From Nitrospinota bacterium (GTDB lineage: Bacteria > Nitrospirota > Thermodesulfovibrionia > Thermodesulfovibrionales > UBA1546): a stretch of DNA of 9,805 nucleotides. Positions 1-5,910 of this stretch are shown here, piece by piece (the stretch's first letter is position 1; each line of letters opens with the position of its first letter). The notes under the pieces are model-generated. The model made no database searches. It was given only the letters and a program-made list of their open reading frames with translations, and was not told the origin of the DNA. Both the position numbers and the translations under genes were made by a program. The stretch spans positions 1 through 9,805 of the forward strand of contig JAHILQ010000255.1 of assembly GCA_018896985.1 (NCBI GenBank), written 5' to 3'.

Positions 1-754
1 CGAATTAACTGCGGACAGGCCGTACGAACCGCTGGTCAGGTCTTTAAGAAAGACAGGCGGCAGAAATAACAATGGCCGCATAACTGTATGGCAGAGGGGC
101 GGAGGAAATAAAAGGGCATACAGGCTGATTGATTTCAAAAGGGACAAGTCAGGCGTTCCGGCAATTGTCGAAACCATAGAGTATGATCCAAACAGGTCGG
201 CAAGGATTGCCCTGCTTAAATACAGAGATGGTGACAGGAGATACATCATTGCTCCTGCTTTACTTCAGGTAGGTGACGGGGTGGTTTCGGGCAAGGGAGC
301 TGAGATTAAGGTAGGCAATGCGCTGCCTTTAAGCGATATACCGCTGGGTTCGTTCATGCATAATATTGAGATTAGGGCAGGCCAGGGAGCCAGGCTCGCG
401 CGGAGCGCAGGAGCATCTGTTCAGCTTGTGGCAAAGGATGAAAAATACGCGCAGGTAAGGCTTTCTTCCGGTGAGGTAAGGCTTATTCCTTCAGAATGCA
501 TGGCGACAATAGGACAGGTCAGCAATGTTGAGCATGAGAACGTCTCTTACGGCAAGGCAGGAAGGGTAAGATGGCTTGGGAAAAGGCCTCATGTAAGAGG
601 CGTTGCTATGAACCCTGTAGACCATCCGCTGGGCGGTGGAGAAGGAAGAAGTTCAGGCGGCCGTCCTCCGTGCTCGCCATGGGGCAAGCCGGAAGGTATC
701 AAGACAAGGCACAACAAAAGAACAAATAAGTTTATTGTGAAGAGGAGGAAATAA
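1..754 (+). CDS. rplB: 50S ribosomal protein L2, 5' end missing
   Basis: L2 binds 23S rRNA near the peptidyl-transferase centre and helps join the subunits. The open frame begins at base 2 with no start codon in view and gives about 250 residues. Compared with the 273-residue E. coli protein, roughly 22 N-terminal residues lie outside the window. Visible family blocks are GGRNNNGRIT (about residues 19-28), LIDFKR, EYDPNRSA, LARSAG and the C-terminal AMNPVDHPLGGGEGR. The His of the DHP motif, linked by E. coli work to peptidyl transfer, is kept. The second His two residues later is Leu here, as I recall from other bacterial lineages too. The protein ends in the basic KRTNKFIVKRRK tail. The stop is followed after one base by the rpsS start. 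Assignment is certain; only the start is missing. Confidence 0.98.
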   Translation, partial: ELTADRPYEPLVRSLRKTGGRNNNGRITVWQRGGGNKRAYRLIDFKRDKSGVPAIVETIEYDPNRSARIALLKYRDGDRRYIIAPALLQVGDGVVSGKGAEIKVGNALPLSDIPLGSFMHNIEIRAGQGARLARSAGASVQLVAKDEKYAQVRLSSGEVRLIPSECMATIGQVSNVEHENVSYGKAGRVRWLGKRPHVRGVAMNPVDHPLGGGEGRSSGGRPPCSPWGKPEGIKTRHNKRTNKFIVKRRK

Positions 755-755
755 A

Positions 756-1064
756 TTGCCGCGTTCATTGAAAAAAGGGCCATTTGTTGATGAGAAGCTG
801 ATGAAAAAAGTCAGGACTATAATTGAAAGCGGAGATAAAAAGATTATAAAAACATGGTCAAGGCGTTCTACGGTAGTGCCTGATTTTATAGGATATACAT
901 TTGCTGTTCATAACGGCAGGAAATTCATACCTGTTTATGTAACTGAGAATATGGTGGGGCATAAGCTTGGTGAATTTTCACCAACGCGTACTTTCAGGGG
1001 GCATTCAAAGGGGCATTCAAAATCTGAAAAGGCAGCGCCCGCTAAGTCACCCGCTAAGGCATAG
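756..1064 (+). CDS. rpsS: 30S ribosomal protein S19
   Basis: S19 sits in the head of the small subunit next to S13 and contacts 16S rRNA and the A-site region. The 102-residue product begins PRSLKKGPFVDEKL and carries the signature GHKLGEFSPTRTFRGH, so the family is clear. The start is TTG at 756. It is supported by AGGAGG at 743-748 with 7 nt spacing and by the family N-terminus; no ATG fits. The protein is about 10 residues longer than E. coli S19 because of an Ala/Lys/Pro-rich tail. Just before that tail a 12-nt unit is perfectly duplicated (998-1021), giving GHSK twice. The start lies one base after the rplB stop, so translation is probably coupled. Confidence 0.98.
   Translation: MPRSLKKGPFVDEKLMKKVRTIIESGDKKIIKTWSRRSTVVPDFIGYTFAVHNGRKFIPVYVTENMVGHKLGEFSPTRTFRGHSKGHSKSEKAAPAKSPAKA
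998..1021 (+). repeat. 12-nt in-frame tandem duplication in rpsS
   Basis: The unit GGGGCATTCAAA occurs twice back to back (998-1009 and 1010-1021). Because 12 is a multiple of three, it duplicates the peptide GHSK without shifting the frame. It lies at the junction between the conserved RTFRGH motif and the variable C-terminal tail of S19, where extra residues should be tolerated. Replication slippage is the simplest origin (inference). Confidence 0.9.
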
Positions 1065-1081
1065 GGAGAAAAAAGGTTAAT

Positions 1082-1414
1082 ATGGAAGCAAAGGCTATAT
1101 TAAAGTTTGCAAGGATAACCCCGAGAAAAGTTCGCAGGGTTGTTGACCTTATCAAGGGGAAAAAGGCGGGGGACGCGCTTATTGCCCTGCGGTTTATGCC
1201 TTACAGAGGCGCAGATATAGTGGAGAAGATATTAAAGTCTGCTATGGCAAATGCAGAGCAGAAGAAGGCAGTTAATCCTGAGGATATGAATGTGAAGGCA
1301 TTTGTAAATCAGGGGCCTTCATTGAAGAGAGTTGAGCAAAGGGCAATGGGAAGGGCGAATGTTATCAGGAAAAAGATGAGCCATATAACAGTAGTATTAT
1401 CAGAGGAAAATTAA
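1082..1414 (+). CDS. rplV: 50S ribosomal protein L22
   Basis: L22 binds several 23S rRNA domains, and its long beta hairpin lines the peptide exit tunnel. The 110-residue product matches the usual length. The N-terminal part (FARITPRKVRRVVDLIKGK, residues 9-27) is the globular domain. The hairpin is recognisable as GPSLKRVEQRAMGRANVIRKKMSHITVVL near the C-terminus. The ATG at 1082 follows AAAAGG at 1071-1076, a weak SD-like site with 5 nt spacing, 17 nt after the rpsS stop. Nothing looks damaged. The tunnel-tip residues (EQRAMGR) differ from the E. coli version but stay within normal family variation. Confidence 0.98.
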   Translation: MEAKAILKFARITPRKVRRVVDLIKGKKAGDALIALRFMPYRGADIVEKILKSAMANAEQKKAVNPEDMNVKAFVNQGPSLKRVEQRAMGRANVIRKKMSHITVVLSEEN

Positions 1415-1427
1415 ACGGAGGTAAATT

Positions 1428-2075
1428 TTGGGCCAGAAGACGCATCCGATAGGAATCAGGCTTGGCATAACAAGGACGTGGGATTCGCGGTGGTATCTTA
1501 AGCGGGGATATGCAGATCAGTTAAATGAAGATATCTCCATAAGAAAGGTAATCAAAGACAAGTTGTTCCACGCAGGCATTTCACGTGTTGAGATTGAAAG
1601 GGCAGGACAGAAGGCAAGGATAATTATTCATACAGCCAGGCCTGGAATTATTATAGGGAAAAAAGGCGCTGAGGTTGAGAAACTCAGGAAGGATATTGAG
1701 GCGATGACAGGAAAGCAGGTCGCAATAGATATAAAGGAAGTAAGAAAGCCTGAGGTTGACGCACAGCTTGTTGCCGAGAATATAGCGCTGCAGCTTGAAA
1801 AGAGGATTGCATTCAGAAGGGCGATGAAGAAGTCAGTTATCTCGGCGCGGAGATTCGGGGCTCTTGGTATTAAGGTTGCATGTAACGGCCGTCTTGCAGG
1901 TGCGGAAATCGCAAGAAGCGAGTGGTACAGGGAAGGCAGGGTTCCTCTTCACACCTTCAGGGCAGACATAGACTATGGATTCTCAGAGGCAAAGACAACA
2001 TACGGGAAAATAGGCGTTAAGGTGTGGATATATAATGGCGATGTGCTCCCAGAGGCGCACAAGGGGGTGGAGTAA
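1428..2075 (+). CDS. rpsC: 30S ribosomal protein S3
   Basis: S3 lies at the mRNA entry channel of the 30S head. The 215-residue product starts GQKTHPIGIRLGI, the family N-terminus. It then has a KH RNA-binding domain with GIIIGKKGAEVEKLR, whose GxxG loop is GKKG at residues 77-80. The C-terminal S3 domain follows (ISARRFGALGIKVACNGRL, AEIARSEWYREGRVPLHT, YGKIGVKVWIY). The start is TTG at 1428, chosen because of GGAGGT at 1417-1422 (5 nt spacing) and the conserved N-terminus. E. coli S3 is slightly longer at the C-terminus (233 residues). The rplP start is only 3 nt after the stop. Confidence 0.98.
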   Translation: MGQKTHPIGIRLGITRTWDSRWYLKRGYADQLNEDISIRKVIKDKLFHAGISRVEIERAGQKARIIIHTARPGIIIGKKGAEVEKLRKDIEAMTGKQVAIDIKEVRKPEVDAQLVAENIALQLEKRIAFRRAMKKSVISARRFGALGIKVACNGRLAGAEIARSEWYREGRVPLHTFRADIDYGFSEAKTTYGKIGVKVWIYNGDVLPEAHKGVE

Positions 2076-2078
2076 GCC

Positions 2079-2498
2079 ATGCTGATGCCGAAGAAAGTCA
2101 AGTTCAGGAAGATGCAGAAGGGCAGTATGCGTGGCAAGGCATATACAGGCTCCAAACTTTCTTTCGGAGAATTCGGGCTTAAGGCCTTGGAGCCTGGCTG
2201 GGTGTCAAGCAGGCAGATTGAGGCAGCAAGGGTAGCAATAACAAGACACGCCAAGAGGGGCTGTAAACTCTGGATAAGAGTATTCCCTGATAAACCTATA
2301 ACAAAGAAACCTGCAGAAACAAGAATGGGGAAGGGTAAAGGTAATCTGGAATACTGGGTTGCTGTTGTTAAGCCGGGCAGGGTGCTTTATGAAGTTGCCG
2401 GGGTTACAGAGGAGATAGCGAAGGAAGCGCTTAGTCTTGCATCTTATAAGCTTTCGATTGCTACGAGGTTCGTAAAGAGGGGGGATACAGTAGCATGA
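2079..2498 (+). CDS. rplP: 50S ribosomal protein L16
   Basis: L16 organises the A-site and peptidyl-transferase region of the large subunit and binds late in assembly. The 139-residue product (E. coli 136) begins MLMPKKVKFRKMQKG, typical of the family. It carries RMGKGKG at residues 82-88, the segment holding the arginine that is hydroxylated in E. coli L16. The ATG at 2079 is preferred over the in-frame ATG at 2085 because MLMPK is the conserved start. GTGGAG at 2067-2072, inside the end of rpsC, provides a ribosome binding site. The stop overlaps the rpmC start as ATGA (2495-2498), which suggests translational coupling. Confidence 0.98.
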   Translation: MLMPKKVKFRKMQKGSMRGKAYTGSKLSFGEFGLKALEPGWVSSRQIEAARVAITRHAKRGCKLWIRVFPDKPITKKPAETRMGKGKGNLEYWVAVVKPGRVLYEVAGVTEEIAKEALSLASYKLSIATRFVKRGDTVA

Positions 2499-2692
2499 AA
2501 CCCTCAGAATTAAGGGCGTTAACAGTAGAAGAGCTGAAGCAGAAAGAGCAGGACATCAGGAAAGAGCTTTTTAATCTAAAGTTCCGGCTTGCTACAGGTG
2601 AGGTGGAAAATCCTAAGAGGATAAATACTCTGAGAAAAGATATAGCTAAGATACTGACAATAACAAGTGAGAAGTCAAAAGTCAAAAGTTAA
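2495..2692 (+). CDS. rpmC: 50S ribosomal protein L29
   Basis: L29 is a small helical protein near the tunnel exit, next to L23. The 65-residue product has the family pattern: an N-terminal helix (residues 3-32) with LRALTVEELKQKEQDIRKEL, then FNLKFRLATGEVENPKRI and a second helix ending IAKILT. The ATG overlaps the rplP stop (ATGA) with no strong SD of its own, so reinitiation is likely. The last residues, SEKSKVKS, are unlike normal L29 ends. Their codons are read out of a heptanucleotide repeat (2671-2691) of the kind that fills the gaps downstream. The natural end of the protein may therefore have been altered by the repeat. Confidence 0.97.
   Translation: MKPSELRALTVEELKQKEQDIRKELFNLKFRLATGEVENPKRINTLRKDIAKILTITSEKSKVKS
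2671..2691 (+). repeat. AAAGTYA heptad repeat at the rpmC 3' end
   Basis: Three successive 7-nt units, GAAGTCA, AAAGTCA and AAAGTTA, run through the last codons and the stop of rpmC. The unit is close to the AAAGTTC/AAAGTTA heptads at 9440-9467 and to the inverted copy at 7053-7077. This is the only AAAGTT-type array in the window that is partly translated. Confidence 0.75.
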
Positions 2693-2704
2693 AAAGAGGT
2701 CGGA

Positions 2705-2947
2705 ATGGCAGAAAAAACTTATAAAGGCAAGGTTGTTAGCGATAAGATGGACAAAACCGTTGTGGTTGCTGTTACAAGGCATGTTCAGCACCCTGAATAT
2801 AAAAAGGTGGTTAAGAAGATAACCAGGTTTAAAGCCCATGACGAAGAAAACAAGTGCAAGGCGGGGGATACAGTTTCTATAACAGGGACACGGCCGCGCA
2901 GCAAAGATAAAAGGTGGACCGTTTTAAGCATACTTGAAAAGGCATAA
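2705..2947 (+). CDS. rpsQ: 30S ribosomal protein S17
   Basis: S17 is an OB-fold primary binding protein of the 16S rRNA 5' domain. The 80-residue product has the expected pieces: YKGKVVSDKMDKTVVVAV (residues 6-23), RHPxYKK-like HVQHPEYKKVVKK, and TRPRSKDKRWTVLSIL near the C-terminus. The ATG at 2705 is preceded by AGAGGT at 2695-2700 with 4 nt spacing, just after the rpmC stop. Length and motifs are normal. The 29-nt gap to rplN holds a short perfect palindrome. Confidence 0.98.
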   Translation: MAEKTYKGKVVSDKMDKTVVVAVTRHVQHPEYKKVVKKITRFKAHDEENKCKAGDTVSITGTRPRSKDKRWTVLSILEKA

Positions 2948-2948
2948 G

Positions 2949-2963
2949 TCTACGACTCGTAGA
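2949..2963 (+). repeat. 15-nt perfect palindrome before rplN
   Basis: TCTACGACTCGTAGA reads as two 7-nt arms, TCTACGA and TCGTAGA, around a single C. As RNA it could form a 6-bp stem with an ACT loop. Its right end overlaps the first bases of the GAGGAG ribosome binding site of rplN (2962-2967). The symmetry is seen directly; any effect on translation is inference, and a 7-bp inverted repeat could also arise by chance. Confidence 0.6.
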
Positions 2964-2976
2964 GGAGCAATAGGGA

Positions 2977-3345
2977 ATGATTCAGGACAGGAGCATACTG
3001 GAAGTAGCGGACAATTCAGGCGCCAAAAGAGTCCGGTGCATAAAAGTACTTGGCGGCATGCGCAGGAGATATGCGCGGCTTGGAGATATAATAGTCGTCA
3101 GTGTTCAAGAGGCTATCCCTGAATCCAATGTCAAGAAAGGCGCAATAGCAAAGGCTGTTGTGGTAAGGACAAAAAAGGAACAGAGGAGAGCTGACGGTTC
3201 CTACATAAGGTTTGACCAGAACGCGGTAGTGCTGATAAATCTGCAGGGAGAGCCTGTAGGCACAAGGATATTCGGGCCTGTTGCGAGAGAACTTAGATGG
3301 AAAGCATTTATGAAGATAATATCACTGGCGCCGGAGGTGCTGTAA
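2977..3345 (+). CDS. rplN: 50S ribosomal protein L14
   Basis: L14 is a five-stranded beta-barrel protein at the subunit interface that takes part in intersubunit bridges with 16S rRNA. The product is exactly 122 residues, a standard bacterial length. It shows MIQDRSILEVADNSGAKR at the start, GGMRRRYARLGDIIVVSV, KAVVVRTKKEQRRADGSYIR and the C-terminal GTRIFGPVARELR...KIISLAPEVL. The ATG at 2977 has GAGGAG at 2962-2967 with 9 nt spacing. Nothing is unusual in the protein. The rplX ribosome binding site (GGAGGT, 3333-3338) lies inside its last codons. Confidence 0.98.
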   Translation: MIQDRSILEVADNSGAKRVRCIKVLGGMRRRYARLGDIIVVSVQEAIPESNVKKGAIAKAVVVRTKKEQRRADGSYIRFDQNAVVLINLQGEPVGTRIFGPVARELRWKAFMKIISLAPEVL

Positions 3346-3348
3346 ATA

Positions 3349-3669
3349 ATGGGATTTAATATTAAGAAAAACGATACGGTTTTAGTTGTAACCGGCAAGG
3401 AAAAAGGCAAGAAGGGGCGAGTGCTTTCAGTCATGCCTTCAAAGGACAAACTGCTAATAGAGAGGGTAAATATTATAAAAAAACATATGAAGCCAAACAA
3501 GAAGTATACGCAGGGCGGGATTATTGAGAAGGAGTCTCCTCTTCACAGATCAAATGTTATGCTTATGTGTCCCAGGTGCAGCAAACCTGCAAGGATTGCA
3601 AATACGGCTTTTGAAGACGGAAAAAAATCACGGGTGTGTAAAAAATGCAAAGAAGCGATAGACCAGTAA
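3349..3669 (+). CDS. rplX: 50S ribosomal protein L24, with zinc-finger-like cysteines
   Basis: L24 starts assembly of the large subunit by binding the 5' part of 23S rRNA. The 106-residue product opens with a KOW segment (KKNDTVLVVTGKEKGKKGRV, residues 6-25), followed by VNIIKKHMKPN and GGIIEKESPLHRSNVML. The C-terminal part has two CxxC pairs, C74/C77 (CPRC) and C97/C100 (CKKC), spaced as in zinc-binding L24 proteins. Zinc binding is inferred from family knowledge. The ATG at 3349 is 3 nt after the rplN stop, and GGAGGT lies 10 nt upstream. The last 25 nt overlap the proposed start of rplE. Confidence 0.97.
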   Translation: MGFNIKKNDTVLVVTGKEKGKKGRVLSVMPSKDKLLIERVNIIKKHMKPNKKYTQGGIIEKESPLHRSNVMLMCPRCSKPARIANTAFEDGKKSRVCKKCKEAIDQ

Positions 3670-4244
3670 AGATTTCAAGGTTAAAGGCGAAATATTCAAA
3701 AGAGATACTTCCTGCTCTTAAGAAGGAATTTGCATACAAGAATGTTATGCAGGTTCCAAAAGTTGAGAAGGTGGTTCTTAATGTAGGGCTTGGCGAGGCG
3801 ATTCAGAACATTAAATTGCTTGAGGCAGCCCAGAAAGAACTGGGCATCATTACAGGACAGAAGGCAGTTATTACCAAGGCCAAGAAGTCAATTGCAACTT
3901 TTAAACTCAGGCAAGGAATGCCTATAGGATGTAAAGTTACATTAAGGGGCAATATTATGTACGAATTTCTGGACAGATTCATAAACCTTGCACTGCCGAG
4001 GGTTAGGGACTTTAAGGGTGTCTCGGCAAAGTCTTTTGACGGAAAGGGCAACTATTCAGTCGGAATAAAGGAGCAGTTTATCTTTCCTGAGATAGAATAT
4101 GACAAGGTGGAATCTGTTCATGGGCTTGACATCTCAATATGTACAACTGCTAAAACGGATAAGGAAAGCAAGGCATTGCTGACTCATATGGGAATGCCGT
4201 TCAGGAAAGAAAAGGTAAAAAGCGAGGGTGAGAAGAAGGAGTAA
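3645..4244 (+). CDS. rplE: 50S ribosomal protein L5
   Basis: L5 belongs to the 5S rRNA complex with L18 and L25 in the central protuberance. Motifs include FAYKNVMQVPKVEKVVLNVGLGEA (residues 29-52), ITKAKKSIATFKLRQGMPIGCKVTLRG, RVRDFKGVSAKSFDGKGNYSVGIKEQFIFPEI and the end GMPFRK. The product is 199 residues against about 179 usually. The C-terminus has an extra acidic/basic tail, and the N-terminus has about 9 extra residues. The ATG at 3645 lies inside rplX (25-nt overlap) and lacks an SD. It is chosen because no ATG, GTG or TTG occurs in frame between it and the conserved VMQVP motif. A non-standard ATT start at 3672 would give a more usual N-terminus and cannot be excluded. Confidence 0.95.
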   Translation: MQRSDRPVKISRLKAKYSKEILPALKKEFAYKNVMQVPKVEKVVLNVGLGEAIQNIKLLEAAQKELGIITGQKAVITKAKKSIATFKLRQGMPIGCKVTLRGNIMYEFLDRFINLALPRVRDFKGVSAKSFDGKGNYSVGIKEQFIFPEIEYDKVESVHGLDISICTTAKTDKESKALLTHMGMPFRKEKVKSEGEKKE

Positions 4245-4247
4245 TCA

Positions 4248-4433
4248 ATGGCTAAGACTTGTATGATGGAAAAGGTGAAGAAGGCGCCTAAGTTTAAGGT
4301 AAGGGCGTACAACAGGTGCAGAATCTGTGGAAGGCCGAGGGCGTTTCTGAGAGATTTTGGAATATGCAGGATATGTTTCAGGAGCCTTGCCCTCAAAGGG
4401 CAGCTGCCTGGCGTAACAAAATCAAGCTGGTGA
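4248..4433 (+). CDS. rpsZ: 30S ribosomal protein S14, short zinc-binding type
   Basis: S14 is needed for late assembly of the 30S head. This is the 61-residue zinc form, recognised by KAPKFKVRAYNRCRICGRP, the pairs C24/C27 and C40/C43 (CRIC twice), and the end LPGVTKSSW. The longer zinc-free paralogue (about 100 residues) lacks these cysteines. Type Z S14 in the spc cluster is common in many bacteria, and only a genome search would show whether a zinc-free copy exists elsewhere. AAGGAG at 4236-4241 lies 6 nt before the ATG and spans the rplE stop region. The gene may be called rpsN or rpsZ. Confidence 0.98.
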   Translation: MAKTCMMEKVKKAPKFKVRAYNRCRICGRPRAFLRDFGICRICFRSLALKGQLPGVTKSSW

Positions 4434-4444
4434 AGAGGTGACAA

Positions 4445-4837
4445 ATGATAACTGATCCAATAGCAGATATGCTTACACGCATTAGAAATGCGATTACTGC
4501 CCGGGCAGAAAAAGTTGATATGCCTGCCTCTAAACTTAAGCTTGAAATAGTGAAAATCCTGAAGGAAGAGGGTTTCATAAAGGCATATAAAATCTTAAAA
4601 GATGATAAGCAGGGCATTTTGAGGATTACGCTTAAATATATTGACGGGAATAATGTTGTATCCGGGTTGAAAAGAATAAGTAAACCTGGACGCAGGGTTT
4701 ATGTCAACAGCAAAAAGATCCCGAGGGTAATGGGAGGCGTAGGCATGGCTGTACTGACAACGCACAAGGGAGTCGCGAGTGACAGCACCTGCCGCCGTGA
4801 AGGTGTTGGTGGAGAAGTTATTTGCTATATATGGTAA
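4445..4837 (+). CDS. rpsH: 30S ribosomal protein S8
   Basis: S8 is a primary binding protein of the 16S central domain and, in E. coli, the translational repressor of the spc operon. The 130-residue product has the expected start MITDPIADMLTRIRNA, the central KPGRRVYV (residues 80-87) and the C-terminal signature GVASDSTCRREGVGGEVICYIW. The ATG at 4445 is 11 nt after the rpsZ stop and follows GAGGTG at 4435-4440. No S8-binding mimic could be identified near rplX-rplE by eye. The gene is followed by the first long repeat-filled gap of the window. Confidence 0.98.
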   Translation: MITDPIADMLTRIRNAITARAEKVDMPASKLKLEIVKILKEEGFIKAYKILKDDKQGILRITLKYIDGNNVVSGLKRISKPGRRVYVNSKKIPRVMGGVGMAVLTTHKGVASDSTCRREGVGGEVICYIW

Positions 4838-4844
4838 TAGCAAG

Positions 4845-4908
4845 AAAGTGAACAGTGACAGTGGACAGTGTCTGTTACTGACACTAAAAACTGACACTGA
4901 CACTTTTT
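4845..4908 (+). repeat. AGTG/CACT inverted-arm repeat, copy A (rpsH-rplF)
   Basis: The left arm has AGTG four times (from 4847, 4854, 4860 and 4867, steps 7-6-7). The right arm has the complement CACT three times (from 4882, 4895 and 4901). Outer bases AAAGTG (4845-4850) pair with CACTTT (4901-4906), and AGTGTC (4867-4872) pairs with GACACT (4880-4885). A long interrupted hairpin is therefore possible in DNA or mRNA. Five T follow directly (4904-4908), so it resembles a weak terminator or attenuator, but it lies inside an operon. Copies B and C occur before rpsE and rpsM. Confidence 0.8.
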
Positions 4909-4928
4909 CAAAAGGAGAAAGTAATTAG

Positions 4929-5471
4929 ATGTCGCGGATAGGGAAAAAACCAATAGATATACCAAAAGGTGTAGATATAAAAATTGAAGATGCAAATGTA
5001 AAGGTCAAGGGACCAAAGGGCGAGACTGCTTCCAAGTGTCCAACAGGCATAAAGGTTTCTGTAAATGAGGGTAAAATACTTGTTGAAAGGTCAAGCGAAG
5101 AAAAAACTGTAAGGGCACTACATGGGCTTACAAGGAGCCTTATAGCAAATATGGTATCCGGAGTTTCCGCAGGTTACCAGAGGGTTCTTGAAATTACGGG
5201 TACAGGTTATAGAGCTCAGGTTCAGGGTAATAAACTTTTGCTTGCTCTGGGATATTCTCATCCGGTAGAATTTATTCTTCCGTCTGGTATTAAGGCTGCC
5301 GTAGACCAGAAGCAGACGCAGATTACATTAACGGGCATTGACAAACAGCAGATGGGACAGATAGCGGCAGATTTAAGGGCGCTGAGGTCTCCTGATGTCT
5401 ATAAAGGCAAAGGGGTAAGATACGCTGGTGAGAGATTGAAGCTTAAGGCAGGCAAGGCAGGGAAGAAATAG
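4929..5471 (+). CDS. rplF: 50S ribosomal protein L6
   Basis: L6 binds 23S rRNA helix 97 near the factor-binding site of the large subunit and has two repeated alpha/beta domains. The 180-residue product starts MSRIGKKPIDIPKGV. Domain 1 covers about residues 1-80. Domain 2 runs from GYQRVLEITGTGYRAQVQG (residue 82 on) to the family signature SPDVYKGKGVRY (residues 154-165). The C-terminus is a lysine-rich tail. The ATG at 4929 follows AAAGGAG at 4911-4917 with 11 nt spacing, and the site lies directly after repeat copy A. Length and motifs are normal. The last base of the stop is already part of the next repeat element. Confidence 0.98.
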   Translation: MSRIGKKPIDIPKGVDIKIEDANVKVKGPKGETASKCPTGIKVSVNEGKILVERSSEEKTVRALHGLTRSLIANMVSGVSAGYQRVLEITGTGYRAQVQGNKLLLALGYSHPVEFILPSGIKAAVDQKQTQITLTGIDKQQMGQIAADLRALRSPDVYKGKGVRYAGERLKLKAGKAGKK

Positions 5472-5523
5472 GTGTCAGGTGTCAGGTATTAGTCTAAAAC
5501 CTAAAACCTAGAACCTAGAACCT
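5470..5523 (+). repeat. AGGT/ACCT heptad inverted-arm repeat (rplF-rplR)
   Basis: The left arm has AGGT at 5470, 5477 and 5484, exactly 7 nt apart (AGGTGTC units). The right arm has ACCT at 5499, 5506, 5513 and 5520, also exactly 7 nt apart (units ending TAAA or TAGA). The arms are complementary in their core words and meet around ATTAG/CTAAA, so the block could fold into a hairpin. It fills nearly the whole gap and overlaps the stop codon of rplF by two bases. The GGAGGT site of rplR follows at 5530. Confidence 0.8.
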
Positions 5524-5541
5524 GATTATGGAGGTTTTAAA

Positions 5542-5910
5542 TTGGTAGCAGAAATAAAGGACGCAAGAACAAGAAGGCACGAAAGAATAAGGAAAAAAGT
5601 TGTGGGTACAACTGAGAGGCCGAGGCTGTCAGTTTACAGGAGCCTGTCACACATGTATGCCCAGATTATAGATGATTTTAAGGGCAGCACTATTGCTGCC
5701 GCATCAAGCCTTGATAAAGAGCTGAAAGGTAAAGACAAGAAGTCCGGTGAAGGAAACATCGGGGCAGCAAAGCAAGTTGGTGAGCTTATAGCCAAGAAGG
5801 CATTAAAAAAGGGGATAAAGAGGGTTGTTTTTGACAGGGGCGGCTATCTTTATCATGGCAGGGTTAAGGCCTTAGCTGATGCTGCCAGAGAAACCGGACT
5901 TGAATTTTAA
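5542..5910 (+). CDS. rplR: 50S ribosomal protein L18
   Basis: L18 binds 5S rRNA and, with L5, docks it into the central protuberance. The 122-residue product shows RRHERIRKKVVGTTERPRLSVYRS (residues 11-34), HMYAQIIDDFKGSTIAAASS and the strongly conserved end VVFDRGGYLYHGRVKALADAARETGLEF. The start is TTG at 5542, supported by GGAGGT at 5530-5535 with 6 nt spacing and by a normal protein length. An ATG at 5528 is out of frame. The flanking gaps on both sides are repeat-filled. Confidence 0.97.
   Translation: MVAEIKDARTRRHERIRKKVVGTTERPRLSVYRSLSHMYAQIIDDFKGSTIAAASSLDKELKGKDKKSGEGNIGAAKQVGELIAKKALKKGIKRVVFDRGGYLYHGRVKALADAARETGLEF

Noticed and set aside
601..660. L2 motif DHPL instead of DHPH as a functional change
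   Set aside because: The first, functionally important His is kept. As I recall, Leu at the second position occurs in other bacterial lineages, so it is not remarkable.
2934..3122. Plus-strand frame overlapping the start of rplN
   Set aside because: It lies in another frame of a certain L14 gene, its product is of low plausibility, and it has no recognisable motif.
4595..4903. Minus-strand open frame of about 100 codons opposite rpsH
   Set aside because: It is a shadow of rpsH plus the repeat; no ribosome binding site, family motif or neighbour supports it. The same holds for the other minus-strand frames in the window.
4838..4928. CRISPR-like array
   Set aside because: The repeated units are only 6-7 nt, have no unique spacers of even length, and are arranged as inverted arms.
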